A DNA stretch of 64,000 bases from Metabacillus halosaccharovorans (lineage in GTDB: Bacteria; Bacillota; Bacilli; Bacillales; Bacillaceae), in contig NZ_KV917372.1 in NCBI RefSeq assembly GCF_002019635.1, forward strand, positions 868,001-932,000, read 5' to 3'. Shown one piece after another: positions 38,076 through 46,525 of this stretch (the stretch's first letter is position 1; each line of letters starts with the position of its first letter). The notes under the pieces were generated by a model. That model worked only from the letters and a program-made list of their open reading frames with translations. It made no database searches and was not told the origin of the DNA. Made by a program: the position numbers and the translations under genes.

Positions 38076-38797
38076 TCAGTAACTCCATGTATATTTAAAG
38101 CCTCTAAATGTTGTTTTGTTCCATACCCCATATGTTGATCAAATCCATACTCGGGGTATTGATTCGCAATGTCTACCATTATTCGATCTCGAGTAACTTT
38201 TGCAATGACTGAACTTGCTGCAATTGAAATACTTTGAGAATCACCCTTTATAATTGATAATTGTGGAATCTGTACATTAAGTTTCATAGCATCTAAAAGT
38301 AAATATGTCGGTGTTTTCGAAAGATTTTCAATTGCCTTTGACATAGCAACCTTCGTTGCTTCATAAATATTAATTTCATCAATAATTGATGGAGAAACAA
38401 TTCCAACACCTATTGCTACAGCCTGTTCATGAATCATGTCATAAAAGCGTTCCCTCACCGATGCTGTGAGTTTTTTAGAATCTGTTAAACCAGGAATATA
38501 GCAATCCTCTTTTAAGATCACAGCAGCTGCTACAACAGGGCCTGCCAACGGTCCTCGACCAACCTCATCAATACCTGCAATTAAATGAAATCCATTCTTT
38601 TTAGCTTCTCTCTCAAAGCGTAGCATGCTATAAAACTGACTTTGTAGATTTTTCTGCTGCTCATATTGTTTGTACCACTTTTCAACTAATTGCTGCACTC
38701 CTTTTCTATGATCAGCCTGACACTCAATTAGAAATGGATCAGCTTTATTTGTTATAGAAGAAAGCTTTTGTTTAATTTCATTTGTAGTTAATTGCAT
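38027..38797 (-). CDS. rnhB: Ribonuclease HII RnhB
   Basis: RNase HII removes ribonucleotides and RNA from DNA-RNA hybrids. The 256-residue protein has a Bacillus-type N-terminal extension (about 70 residues), then the catalytic core: [20 protein letters not shown] (Asp-Glu), the Asp in [19 protein letters not shown] and the GYGTKQH block. The conserved HHRKSFAP motif lies at the very end. The tail after it comes from a tandem duplication described separately. The enzyme core looks intact. Confidence 0.97.
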   Translation of the reverse strand: MQLTTNEIKQKLSSITNKADPFLIECQADHRKGVQQLVEKWYKQYEQQKNLQSQFYSMLRFEREAKKNGFHLIAGIDEVGRGPLAGPVVAAAVILKEDCYIPGLTDSKKLTASVRERFYDMIHEQAVAIGVGIVSPSIIDEINIYEATKVAMSKAIENLSKTPTYLLLDAMKLNVQIPQLSIIKGDSQSISIAASSVIAKVTRDRIMVDIANQYPEYGFDQHMGYGTKQHLEALNIHGVTEHHRKSFAPIKELRTN

Positions 38798-38883
38798 TTA
38801 TTGTTTCTCCTTATTTCAGCATATTGTTGTTTTTTGATATGTATCATTTTAAATTATATATCTACTATATCGGCATATAAGAT

Positions 38884-38916
38884 AATAAATAAAGACCCGC
38901 ATCTTATCAGCGAGTC
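38884..38916 (-). terminator. Weak terminator after rbgA
   Basis: A 7-bp stem with one G-T pair (GACTCGC/GCGGGTC, 38894-38916) is followed on the minus strand by TTTATTTATT, just after the rbgA stop. Confidence 0.6.
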
Positions 38917-38925
38917 AATTAAGTA

Positions 38926-39786
38926 TTAATCTTTTATAAAATCTGCAGGTGTTTCAAAAGATAACCTTCCTAATTTATCTGTTCGAATTTCTCTTAAAAT
39001 GAGCTCAGACGTTTTATCATAATCAATATACCCACCTGACATCATACAACCACGCTTTTTACCTATTTCATCGAAAAGTGGAACAATTTCATCAGAAAGA
39101 TATTCTAAATGAAACCGTTCAACCAGTCTATTTGGATAATGTTCTTTTAAAAATGTTAATGCAAATACAGTTATGTCCTGCAAGTTCAAGATAGCATCTT
39201 TTATTGCGCCTGTAGTTGCAAGCTTTTGACCTACAAGTTGATCCTCAAATTTAGGCCATAGTATTCCCGGTGTGTCCAAGAGCTCAAGCTCGTTCCCTAC
39301 TTTTACCCATTGTTGGGCAGTTGTAACACCAGGTCGATCTCCAGTTTTTGCTATATTTTTCTTTGCAAGTCTGTTAATCAATGTTGATTTACCTACATTA
39401 GGAATCCCAATGATTAAAGCACGTATCGCACGAGGCTTAATTCCCTTGGCAGCCATTTTATCAAATTTTTCCTTTAATAGAAGTTTTGATAAAGAAGTAA
39501 TTTGCTTTAATCCTGTACCGGATTGAGCGTCAATTGCAATTGCAGGAATATCCTGTTCTTTAAAATATTCAATCCACTGTTTTGTAATTGCTTCATCCGC
39601 CTTATCAGCTTTATTCAATAACACAATCCTTGGTCTGGATGAAACAATATCATCAATCATTGGATTTCTAGATGACATTGGAATTCTAGCATCAACAAGC
39701 TCAAAGACTATATCAATTAATTTAAGTTTTTCGGTAACTTGTCTTCTTGCTTTAGCCATATGTCCTGGAAACCATTGTATTGTCAT
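38926..39786 (-). CDS. rbgA: 50S ribosome assembly GTPase RbgA (YlqF)
   Basis: RbgA is an essential GTPase of late 50S subunit assembly. The GTPase is circularly permuted: G4 (NKAD, about residue 58) comes before G1 (GIPNVGKST, about 127) and G3 (DTPG, about 172). The N-terminal [13 protein letters not shown] is diagnostic, and the C-terminal RNA-binding helical part ends in [18 protein letters not shown]. The 286-residue length fits the B. subtilis protein. Confidence 0.97.
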   Translation of the reverse strand: MTIQWFPGHMAKARRQVTEKLKLIDIVFELVDARIPMSSRNPMIDDIVSSRPRIVLLNKADKADEAITKQWIEYFKEQDIPAIAIDAQSGTGLKQITSLSKLLLKEKFDKMAAKGIKPRAIRALIIGIPNVGKSTLINRLAKKNIAKTGDRPGVTTAQQWVKVGNELELLDTPGILWPKFEDQLVGQKLATTGAIKDAILNLQDITVFALTFLKEHYPNRLVERFHLEYLSDEIVPLFDEIGKKRGCMMSGGYIDYDKTSELILREIRTDKLGRLSFETPADFIKD

Positions 39787-39805
39787 AATTACACCTTCTT
39801 TTTTC

Positions 39806-40357
39806 TTACTCGACGAGACGAATTTGTGAGAATGGCCAATAGACTAAACTCGTTTTCCCCATTACCTCTTCAATTGGTATCGTTCCTATATGTCTACTAT
39901 CTTTACTTTGCCGTCTATTATCACCCATAACAAACAGATGGCCTTTGGGTACCGTAGATTCCCCTGTAATGCTTTCTAAATCAAAAGGCTCTGTTAAAGG
40001 ACCATCTATGAGTTCAGTTTTATATTCATCAAGATACGGTTCTTCATATTTTTCACCATTTATATATAGCGTGTCATTTTTATATTCAACATGATCGCCT
40101 GGTAAGCCAATTACTCGTTTAATATAATCCTTATCGACCGTAGCATGGAAAACAACGATATCAAAACGTTCAGGATCACCTATTTTATATGAAAACTTAT
40201 TCACAATCATTCTATCTTGTGTATGTAGTGTTGGCATCATTGAATATCCATCAACTACAATAGGTGCAAAAAAGAAAGATCTTATGATTGCCGCTAAGAT
40301 GACAGCGATAGCTAAAGCTTTTATCCACTCTAGAACTTCATTTTTCTTTTTTGTCAT
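39806..40357 (-). CDS. Type I signal peptidase
   Basis: This enzyme cleaves signal peptides from exported proteins at the outer face of the membrane. The 183-residue protein has one N-terminal membrane helix (about residues 11-31), the nucleophile Ser39 in GYSMMPTL, the general-base Lys80 in [11 protein letters not shown], and the [11 protein letters not shown] box. It is a SipS/LepB-type enzyme; which paralogue it corresponds to cannot be told. ATG 40357 has AGGTGA; the longer TTG frame does not. Confidence 0.96.
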   Translation of the reverse strand: MTKKKNEVLEWIKALAIAVILAAIIRSFFFAPIVVDGYSMMPTLHTQDRMIVNKFSYKIGDPERFDIVVFHATVDKDYIKRVIGLPGDHVEYKNDTLYINGEKYEEPYLDEYKTELIDGPLTEPFDLESITGESTVPKGHLFVMGDNRRQSKDSRHIGTIPIEEVMGKTSLVYWPFSQIRLVE

Positions 40358-40489
40358 ATCTTCACCTGCTTCTAGCAATCATTATGTCCACTGTTTGTTT
40401 CTTGATATACACGTATTATTTGGCATATTATTATTTCTATGTAACAGTATTTTTATTTTAAAATAATTAAGGAATGACATTATTATTGA

Positions 40490-40521
40490 AAAAGGAGCTT
40501 GTTAAGCAACAAGCTCCTTTT
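40490..40521 (-). terminator. rplS terminator
   Basis: A 14-bp perfect stem (40490-40503 and 40508-40521, AAGGAGCTTGTT arm) with a 4-nt loop is followed on the minus strand by a T-run. Between it and the rplS stop a second foldable stretch (CTTAG/CTAAG inside AGACAG/CTGTCT, about 40528-40575) is visible. Confidence 0.93.
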
Positions 40522-40582
40522 CAACTATACAGACAGTTTTAACTGACCCATATATGTTAGGCTTAGGGTAAACTAAGCTGTC

Positions 40583-40927
40583 TTATCGAATTTCTTTAAT
40601 ACGCGCAGCTTTACCACGTAATTGACGTAGGTAGTAAAGTTTTGCACGGCGAACTTTACCGCGGCGAATAACTTCTAGCTTCGCGATCTTTGGTGTGTGT
40701 ACAGGGAAAGTACGTTCAACACCTACACCGTAAGAGATCTTACGAACAGTAAATGTTTCGCTAATTCCACCACCACGACGCTTAATCACAACACCTTCAA
40801 AAACCTGAATACGTTCACGAGTACCCTCAACGATACTAACGTGTACACGTACAGTATCACCAGGACGGAAAGAAGGTAAATCAGTTTTTAATTGTTCTTT
40901 TGTGATTTCTTCAATTAGTTTTTGCAT
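40583..40927 (-). CDS. rplS: Ribosomal protein bL19
   Basis: bL19 is a 50S subunit protein at the subunit interface. The 114-residue product shows [23 protein letters not shown] and [22 protein letters not shown]. The start at 40927 has GGAAGGAG; a frame ten codons longer was rejected. It has its own strong promoter and a leader hairpin, and ends at a strong terminator, so it can be transcribed alone. Confidence 0.99.
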   Translation of the reverse strand: MQKLIEEITKEQLKTDLPSFRPGDTVRVHVSIVEGTRERIQVFEGVVIKRRGGGISETFTVRKISYGVGVERTFPVHTPKIAKLEVIRRGKVRRAKLYYLRQLRGKAARIKEIR

Positions 40928-40996
40928 CGTTTTCAACTCCTTCCAACAGATGCTCATTCCAATATTTATTGATTGCAGCGGAACATCGTTTTAAAA

Positions 40997-41023
40997 GACT
41001 TGCATATTATACATCAGCAAGTC
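40997..41023 (-). ncRNA. Candidate L19 ribosomal leader hairpin
   Basis: In the rplS leader the arms GACTTGC and GCAAGTC form a 7-bp stem with a 13-nt loop, starting a few nucleotides after the predicted transcript start. Low-GC Gram-positives are known to carry an L19 autoregulatory leader at this place. I assign it by position and size; I cannot confirm the family consensus. Confidence 0.55.
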
Positions 41024-41032
41024 ACGAGATTT

Positions 41033-41061
41033 ATCATACCATATCACTACATCGGGTGCAA
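41033..41061 (-). promoter_or_regulatory. Sigma-A promoter of rplS
   Basis: TTGCAC (41056-41061) and TATGAT (41033-41038) are separated by exactly 17 bp on the minus strand. The promoter starts 4 bp before the trmD stop boundary and gives a leader of about 100 nt. Confidence 0.8.
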
Positions 41062-41064
41062 TAG

Positions 41065-41799
41065 CTAGTTTCCATTTTGCCATTTTTTAATGATCGCTTT
41101 TTGTTTTTCTGTTAGCGGGTATTTTTCCAATAGGTCCGGACGACGTTCAAAGGTTCTTTTCAGAGACTGCTCCTCACGCCACTCAGCGATTAATTTGTGA
41201 TTTCCTGATAAAAGTACTTCAGGCACTTTAAGGCCTCTAAAATCAGCCGGTCTTGTGTAATGCGGATGCTCTAGTAAGCCGGAACTATAAGAATCTAAAA
41301 TAGGAGAGTCCTCGTTTCCCAGAACACCGGGAAGGAGTCGGACAATACTATCTGTTATGACCATTGATGCGAGCTCTCCTCCGGTTAAAACAAAGTCACC
41401 TATAGAAATCTCATCTGTCACAAGATGTTCTCTAATCCTCTCGTCATAGCCTTCATAATGTCCACAAACAAAAAGAAGGTGATCCTCTCTGGCTAATTGT
41501 TCTGCTTTTGCTTGTGTAAACCTTTCACCCTGAGGGCAAACCAATATTACCTTCGGCTCTGAGTTATGCTGTTTGCGTATGTCCTCTACAGCATCAAAAA
41601 TAGGTTGTGGAGTTAATACCATCCCAGCTCCCCCGCCATAAGGATAATCATCAACATTTTGATGTTTATTTGATGAATATTCACGAAAATTAATCACATT
41701 AAATGTAACAGCTTCTTTTTCCTGAGCTTTTCTAAGAATAGATTCATTTAATACTCCATGAAACATTTCTGGAAACAAAGTTAGAAAATCAATCTTCAT
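41065..41799 (-). CDS. trmD: tRNA (guanine-N1)-methyltransferase TrmD
   Basis: TrmD methylates G37 of tRNA using SAM and a trefoil-knot (SPOUT) fold. The 244-residue protein has the N-terminal [11 protein letters not shown], the [11 protein letters not shown] motif, and the knot residues [11 protein letters not shown] and [11 protein letters not shown]. The start overlaps the rimM stop by one base (TAATG), so translation is probably coupled. Confidence 0.98.
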   Translation of the reverse strand: MKIDFLTLFPEMFHGVLNESILRKAQEKEAVTFNVINFREYSSNKHQNVDDYPYGGGAGMVLTPQPIFDAVEDIRKQHNSEPKVILVCPQGERFTQAKAEQLAREDHLLFVCGHYEGYDERIREHLVTDEISIGDFVLTGGELASMVITDSIVRLLPGVLGNEDSPILDSYSSGLLEHPHYTRPADFRGLKVPEVLLSGNHKLIAEWREEQSLKRTFERRPDLLEKYPLTEKQKAIIKKWQNGN

Positions 41800-42320
41800 T
41801 AATCAAGTAACCCTTCCATTGGTGTGATAACGATCTTCTTTTCATCAATGTTGATTTCTTTTACAATTTCTTCTATGTAAGGTACAAGCAAGTCTTTTCC
41901 TGCTTTTCTTTGAATAACCCAAACATCATTTGCACCTGTTGCCAGAATTTCACGTATTGTTCCGATTTCTTCCCCGCTATCTGAATACATCTTACACCCT
42001 ATAATTTCATGGAAGTAGTATTCACCTTCTTCAAGCTCAGATAATTGAGATTCTGATACTTTTAATAAAGAACCTTTAAAAGGCTCGACATCCTGAATAG
42101 AGTGCAATCCCTCAAACGTTAATAGGTCGAAGTTTTTATGTACACGGTGAGTGTCAACAATGACTTCTATCGGATCAGTTGATCCTTCCTTAAAAATAAA
42201 TAAAGTATTTCCGGGCTCATATCTTTCTTCAACAAAATCTGTTTTTGAAATAACGCGTACTTCTCCTCTAATACCATGTGTATTGACTATTTTACCAACA
42301 TTAAACCATTTTTCAGCCAT
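41799..42320 (-). CDS. rimM: 16S rRNA processing protein RimM
   Basis: RimM assists maturation of the 30S head and binds ribosomal protein S19. The 173-residue product has the N-terminal RimM domain ([21 protein letters not shown]) and a C-terminal PRC barrel ([22 protein letters not shown]). ATG 42320 follows GAGGTGA; a GTG three codons earlier is inside that site and overlaps ylqD. Confidence 0.97.
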   Translation of the reverse strand: MAEKWFNVGKIVNTHGIRGEVRVISKTDFVEERYEPGNTLFIFKEGSTDPIEVIVDTHRVHKNFDLLTFEGLHSIQDVEPFKGSLLKVSESQLSELEEGEYYFHEIIGCKMYSDSGEEIGTIREILATGANDVWVIQRKAGKDLLVPYIEEIVKEINIDEKKIVITPMEGLLD

Positions 42321-42325
42321 ATTTA

Positions 42326-42706
42326 TCACCTCAGGCGTATTTGATCCACTATACCATCTTTTATGACAATGCTCTTTTCTTTCATTAGTTCATCCCAATT
42401 GTCACCAATATTCAAATCAATTATAGCATCTACTTCTTTTTCTTTTATTTCACTTCCGATTGGCAATGTATGTACCTGCTCTAGTTGAAACTCTACTAGC
42501 TTGATTTTTTCACGTCGTTTTTCTATTTCTTTTAAAAATTGCGTCGAAAGCTGCTTACTTGTTTTCTCCACCTTTTTATATTCAAAATACAGTTGATCAC
42601 ATTCTTGTTCGATCAACTTTTTTCGCGAAGAAAATTCTTTTATTAATGATTGCTTACTAGTTTCCGTTATCATTTGTTTAACAGTCACGCGGTGGAGTAT
42701 TTTCAT
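42326..42706 (-). CDS. ylqD: YlqD family protein
   Basis: This 126-residue protein matches the YlqD family of Bacillaceae by position between khpA and rimM and by its N-terminal [19 protein letters not shown]. Most of the protein is a charged coiled coil (about residues 25-75, [20 protein letters not shown]). A short beta-rich tail follows. Its function is unknown. The start has a GGGGAGG ribosome site. The upstream intergenic region holds the structured repeat. Confidence 0.88.
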   Translation of the reverse strand: MKILHRVTVKQMITETSKQSLIKEFSSRKKLIEQECDQLYFEYKKVEKTSKQLSTQFLKEIEKRREKIKLVEFQLEQVHTLPIGSEIKEKEVDAIIDLNIGDNWDELMKEKSIVIKDGIVDQIRLR

Positions 42707-42780
42707 TATTGTTCCTCCCCTTTTAAAGCTTAATACCTACTAAAGCGTAAGCACTCACCAACTTTTATCAAATGTTGTAA

Positions 42781-42878
42781 AGTATTAGAAAAACTTGGCT
42801 TGTCGCCAAGTTCTAATGGCGAAAGCCTTAGGTTTTCTAATACTATCATCCATAAAATTTATATAATTTCCGATAGTA
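42781..42878 (-). repeat. Structured intergenic element, copy A
   Basis: This 98-bp sequence folds into nested stems: P1 12 bp (42781-42792 with 42833-42844), P2 7 bp (42793-42799 with 42805-42811), P3 with a GAAA loop (42813-42816 and 42818-42820 with 42825-42831), and P4 (42841-42847 with 42872-42878). It is about 70% identical to the copy at 45362-45473. On the minus strand P2 is followed by TTTTTCT, like an intrinsic terminator, and P4 and P1 share bases. Confidence 0.8.
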
Positions 42879-42879
42879 C

Positions 42880-42912
42880 AAAAAAAGGGGAGGAACCTCC
42901 TCACCCTTTTTT
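42880..42912 (-). terminator. khpA terminator
   Basis: An A-run, GGG and GAGG stem with one bulged base closes a 5-nt loop, followed by seven T residues on the minus strand. It overlaps the khpA stop codon. Confidence 0.88.
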
Positions 42913-43153
42913 AGTCGTTAATCTCTAGTTGGATTCGTTTAGATGAATTAGATCCCGCTGCATAAACAACAGTTCGAATGGCTTTTGCGATCCTTCCTTG
43001 CTTACCAATCACTTTACCGATATCATCCTTATGAACAGAAAGGCGGTATATCATTTGATGCCCTTCTTCATGTTCAGTGATCTCAATCTGATCTGGCTTA
43101 TCAACAAGCGGCCTCACAATTGCTTCGATTAACTCTTTCATCTTAACAGTCAT
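42911..43153 (-). CDS. khpA: RNA-binding KH-domain protein KhpA (YlqC)
   Basis: KhpA is a small KH-domain RNA chaperone that works with KhpB in several Firmicutes. The 80-residue product has the KH signature VHKDDIGKVIGKQGRIAKAIR with the GKQG loop. The start overlaps the rpsP stop by one base (TAATG). The N-terminus aligns best with the first Met. Confidence 0.96.
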   Translation of the reverse strand: MTVKMKELIEAIVRPLVDKPDQIEITEHEEGHQMIYRLSVHKDDIGKVIGKQGRIAKAIRTVVYAAGSNSSKRIQLEIND

Positions 43154-43425
43154 TACTTGCTGTTTTTAGCGTTATGGAATTTTTCCATAATGCCTTCGTT
43201 AGAGAACAAGTTACGAACTGTATCAGATGGTTTTGCACCATTTGACATCCATTTTAGTGCTAATTCTTCATTGATTTTCACTTCTGCTGGTTGAGCAACT
43301 GGGTTGTAAGTTCCTACAACTTCAATGAAACGTCCATCACGTGGTGAACGAGAATCTGCTACTACGATACGATAAAAAGGAGATTTTTTTGCTCCCATAC
43401 GTTTTAAACGAATTTTAACTGCCAT
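43153..43425 (-). CDS. rpsP: Ribosomal protein bS16
   Basis: bS16 is a 30S protein. The 90-residue product has the canonical [20 protein letters not shown] and [20 protein letters not shown]. The start at 43425 has CGGAGGTGC; the longer frame would add 44 unrelated residues. It has its own sigma-A promoter upstream. Confidence 0.99.
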   Translation of the reverse strand: MAVKIRLKRMGAKKSPFYRIVVADSRSPRDGRFIEVVGTYNPVAQPAEVKINEELALKWMSNGAKPSDTVRNLFSNEGIMEKFHNAKNSK

Positions 43426-43463
43426 TTTATAAAGCACCTCCGAAAATGTTTCAACAAGATAGT

Positions 43464-43492
43464 ATATTATCAAATAAGTTATATGATGTAAA
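43464..43492 (-). promoter_or_regulatory. Sigma-A promoter of rpsP
   Basis: TTTACA (43487-43492) and TAATAT (43464-43469) are 17 bp apart on the minus strand, 39 bp before the rpsP start. An AT-rich hairpin (GGTTTTTT/AAAAAACC, about 43491-43520) lies just upstream and could weakly end ffh. Confidence 0.7.
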
Positions 43493-43596
43493 GGTTTTTT
43501 TCTTGTCAGTTTTAAAAAACCTCTAAAAACAGTGTAAATTACTACATTTTTGCACAAAAATCATCTTGCGTTTCAGTAGATTTCAAATCCAATTCA

Positions 43597-44940
43597 TTAC
43601 ATAAATGGAAATTTAAATCCACCTTTTTTCTTACCTTTTGTCATGCTTGTCATTTGCTTCATCATTTTTTTCATATCTTCAAATTGCTTTAATAAACGGT
43701 TCACTTCTTGAACAGTCGTACCGCTACCTTTTGCAATTCGTTTTTTACGTGAAGCATTCATCATTTCAGGATTGGACTTTTCAGCCTTTGTCATTGATTT
43801 AATAATAGCCTCAACATGACTTATTTGCTTTTCATCAACCTGTAGGTTTTTTAGTCCCTTCACCTTGTTTGCACCAGGTAACATGCCAATAAGATCCTCT
43901 AAAGGTCCCATATTGCGAACTTGTCCTAACTGTTCAAGAAAGTCATCAAATGTAAAAGATGCTGTACGCATTTTTTGTTCTAGTTCTTTCGCTTTTTCTG
44001 CATCAACATTTGTTTGAGCCTTTTCAATGAGTGTTAATACATCACCCATCCCTAAAATTCTAGATGCCATACGTTCAGGATGAAACGCTTCAAGAGCATC
44101 CAGCTTTTCTCCTAGACCAACAAACTTAATTGGTGTATTCGTTACAGAGCGAATCGATAATGCAGCACCGCCACGTGTATCACCATCAAGTTTTGTTAAA
44201 ACAACACCGGTTAATCCAAGCTGTTCATTGAAACTTTTAGCTACGTTAACTGCATCTTGTCCAGTCATTGCGTCAACAACAAGGAAAATTTCATCAGGCT
44301 TGGCAATTTCTTTTACCTGTTCAAGCTCTTCCATTAGATTTTCATCTATATGAAGTCGACCAGCTGTATCAATGATCACATAGTCATGATGCTCTTGCTT
44401 TGCATGCTCTAATGCTTTTGTTGCAATTTCAACCGGACTTACTTGATCTCCCAAGGAAAATACAGACATATCTAATTGTTTTCCTAATGTTTGCAGCTGC
44501 TTAATAGCTGCTGGTCGATAAATATCTGCCGCAACAAGCAATGGATTTCGATTATGTTTCTTTCTTAAGAGATTTGCCAGCTTACCGGTAGTTGTTGTTT
44601 TACCTGCACCTTGTAAACCAACCATCATAATAACTGTCGGTGGCCGATTTGATACCGCAATCTTACTTTGCTCTCCACCCATTAATTCGGTTAGCTCATC
44701 TTTAACTACTTTAATGACCTGTTGTCCAGGAGTTAAGCTTTTCATAACTTCTTGACCAACAGCACGCTCAGTTACGCGCTTAATAAAATCCTTTACGACC
44801 TTGAAGTTAACATCTGCTTCTAAAAGGGCAAGGCGCACTTCGCGCATCATTTCCTTTACATCCGCTTCAGTTACTTTTCCTTTGCCGCGAATTTTGGCCA
44901 TTGTATTCTGCAGTCGGTCGGCTAATCCTTCAAAAGCCAT
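43597..44940 (-). CDS. ffh: Signal recognition particle protein Ffh
   Basis: Ffh binds signal sequences and the scRNA to target proteins to the membrane. It has the N domain, a G domain (G1 GLQGAGKTTTTGKLA, G3 DTAGRLH, G4 TKLDGD) and a Met-rich M domain (MTKAEKSNPEMMNASRKKRI, MMKQMTSMTKGKKKGG) ending in FKFPFM. The 447-residue length is canonical. It follows ylxM by 12 bp. Confidence 0.99.
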   Translation of the reverse strand: MAFEGLADRLQNTMAKIRGKGKVTEADVKEMMREVRLALLEADVNFKVVKDFIKRVTERAVGQEVMKSLTPGQQVIKVVKDELTELMGGEQSKIAVSNRPPTVIMMVGLQGAGKTTTTGKLANLLRKKHNRNPLLVAADIYRPAAIKQLQTLGKQLDMSVFSLGDQVSPVEIATKALEHAKQEHHDYVIIDTAGRLHIDENLMEELEQVKEIAKPDEIFLVVDAMTGQDAVNVAKSFNEQLGLTGVVLTKLDGDTRGGAALSIRSVTNTPIKFVGLGEKLDALEAFHPERMASRILGMGDVLTLIEKAQTNVDAEKAKELEQKMRTASFTFDDFLEQLGQVRNMGPLEDLIGMLPGANKVKGLKNLQVDEKQISHVEAIIKSMTKAEKSNPEMMNASRKKRIAKGSGTTVQEVNRLLKQFEDMKKMMKQMTSMTKGKKKGGFKFPFM

Positions 44941-44952
44941 AAATGCCGCCTC

Positions 44953-45285
44953 CTAATCTAATTTCTCAAGTTCTTGAAGTAAGACTTCATACTGATTATG
45001 ATTTGCCACTTCAGCAGAAAATTCACGCAGTTTTGTCATGATCTTCTGTCGCTCTTGAAACTTTTGAAATAATAGTAGCTTTTCCTCATATTGCTCCAAC
45101 ATTGCTTCAGTTCGCTTAATGTTATCGTAAACAGCTTGTCTACTAACACTGTACTCTTCCGCAATTTCACCAAGGGAGTAATCATCTAGATAGTATAAGG
45201 ACATATAGCTCTTCTGCTTAGGGGTTAACAATGATTGATAAAAATCAAATAAATACGTTAACCTCGTTGTTTTTTCAAGCATCAT
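44953..45285 (-). CDS. ylxM: YlxM family SRP-associated protein
   Basis: YlxM is a small helix-turn-helix protein encoded with ffh and reported in some streptococci to modulate SRP. The 110-residue product has [26 protein letters not shown] and a sigma-70 region-4-like helix-turn-helix ([24 protein letters not shown], residues about 41-62). ATG 45285 has GGGGTG 8 bp upstream. It leads the ylxM-ffh operon. Confidence 0.96.
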   Translation of the reverse strand: MMLEKTTRLTYLFDFYQSLLTPKQKSYMSLYYLDDYSLGEIAEEYSVSRQAVYDNIKRTEAMLEQYEEKLLLFQKFQERQKIMTKLREFSAEVANHNQYEVLLQELEKLD

Positions 45286-45329
45286 GCCTTTTCACCCCTT
45301 TGTTAAGTGAATTACCTTTACAACATATA

Positions 45330-45358
45330 AGTCTACATACGAAGCATTTTCTTGTCAA
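45330..45358 (-). promoter_or_regulatory. Sigma-A promoter of ylxM-ffh
   Basis: A perfect TTGACA (45353-45358) and TAGACT (45330-45335) are 17 bp apart on the minus strand. The promoter lies between the structured element (copy B) and ylxM. Confidence 0.8.
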
Positions 45359-45361
45359 GTA

Positions 45362-45473
45362 GTATAAAGGCATATAGTAGAAAAACTTGGCTTTTCGCCA
45401 TGTCCTAATAGTTAAGTCTTAGATTTTTATACGATCATCCATAAAATTTTTATATTTTTTGATCGTATAAAAA
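45362..45473 (-). repeat. Structured intergenic element, copy B
   Basis: The second copy of the element seen at 42781-42878. P4 is a 14-bp perfect stem (45424-45437 with 45460-45473). P1 is GTATAAA (45362-45368) with TTTATAC (45426-45432). P2 is 45385-45391 with 45397-45403, one mismatch. P3 is CTAA/TTAG (45405-45408, 45419-45422). P1 and P4 compete for TTTATAC. Compared with copy A, the fourth P4 pair changes from T-A to G-C. Confidence 0.8.
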
Positions 45474-45497
45474 AGCTAACCAAGGTAAGGTTAGCTT
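45468..45497 (-). terminator. ftsY terminator
   Basis: A 9-bp stem (AAGCTAACC/GGTTAGCTT, 45473-45497) with a 7-nt loop is followed by six T residues on the minus strand. The T-run overlaps P4 of the structured element. Confidence 0.9.
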
Positions 45498-45506
45498 AAT
45501 AAGAAT

Positions 45507-46505
45507 TTATTCTTTCTCTTGTTCCTCAATAATACCTGAGAACAGACCGTACACATATTGCTCAGTATGAAACTCTTGTAAATCATCCATCTTTTCACCT
45601 AAACCAACAAACTTCACTGGAATATCCAGTTCACCTTTAATAGCTAATACAATACCACCCTTAGCTGTACCGTCTAATTTAGTAAGAACAATTCCTGAAA
45701 CATCTGTTGCTTGTGAAAATTGTTTTGCTTGTGTCATCGCATTTTGACCTGTTGTTGCATCCAATACAAGTAATACTTCATGGGGTGCTCCAGGGATCTC
45801 ACGTTCTATCACACGTTTTACCTTTTCAAGCTCCTTCATCAAGTTTACTTTGTTTTGTAGACGTCCGGCTGTGTCACATAATAAAACATCTACTTGTCTA
45901 GCTTTAGCAGCTTGTACGGCATCATACATAACAGCAGCAGGGTCTGAGCCTTCCGATTGTTTGATTACATCAACGCCAACTCTTTCTCCCCATACTTCCA
46001 GTTGTTCAATTGCTCCTGCCCTAAATGTATCTCCAGCTGCTAAAAGAACTGAATTACCCTCACCTTTTAATTTATGGGCTAATTTTCCAATTGTAGTTGT
46101 TTTCCCAACACCATTAACACCTACGAATAAAATAACATTTAGTCTGCCTTTTTCAAGGTTTAATTTGTTAATAGGTTCGTCATCACTGTCACCTTCATAA
46201 ATTTCAATTAGTTTTTCAGAGATGACAGCTTGGACATCCTTTGTATCTTGGATGTTGCGTCGCTTTACTTCCATTTTCAACTCATCAATTAAATCCATAA
46301 CAGTAGCGACACCCACATCTGCACTAATTAGAAGCTCTTCAAGTTCCTCAAAAAAATCTTCATCTACTTTTCGATATTTCGCCACTAAATCATTCATTTT
46401 ACCCGCAAAAGAATCTCGGGTTTTTGTTAAGCCCTCTTTAAATTTTTCAGTTACAGCATCTGTTTGTTGAGTGATTTTTTCTTTTAATTTCTTAAAAAAA
46501 CTCAT
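45507..46505 (-). CDS. ftsY: SRP receptor GTPase FtsY
   Basis: FtsY is the membrane-associated receptor of the SRP. The 332-residue protein has a short charged N-terminus, the N domain, and the G domain (G1 GVNGVGKTTTIGKLA, G3 DTAGRLQ, G4 TKLDGTAKG). The acidic A domain of E. coli is lacking, as usual in Bacillus. It follows smc by 20 bp and ends at a strong terminator. Confidence 0.98.
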   Translation of the reverse strand: MSFFKKLKEKITQQTDAVTEKFKEGLTKTRDSFAGKMNDLVAKYRKVDEDFFEELEELLISADVGVATVMDLIDELKMEVKRRNIQDTKDVQAVISEKLIEIYEGDSDDEPINKLNLEKGRLNVILFVGVNGVGKTTTIGKLAHKLKGEGNSVLLAAGDTFRAGAIEQLEVWGERVGVDVIKQSEGSDPAAVMYDAVQAAKARQVDVLLCDTAGRLQNKVNLMKELEKVKRVIEREIPGAPHEVLLVLDATTGQNAMTQAKQFSQATDVSGIVLTKLDGTAKGGIVLAIKGELDIPVKFVGLGEKMDDLQEFHTEQYVYGLFSGIIEEQEKE

Positions 46506-46525
46506 TCTGTTGTTCGTCCTTTCGG

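Noticed and set aside
38905-38918. 12-bp string shared by the loop at 36418-36429 and the rbgA terminator (ATCAGCGAGTCA)
   Set aside because: A 12-bp match is expected many times by chance in a 64-kb window, and the surrounding sequence does not align.
45850-46200. 116-codon plus-strand frame opposite ftsY
   Set aside because: Antisense shadow of the conserved FtsY G domain, low-complexity product.
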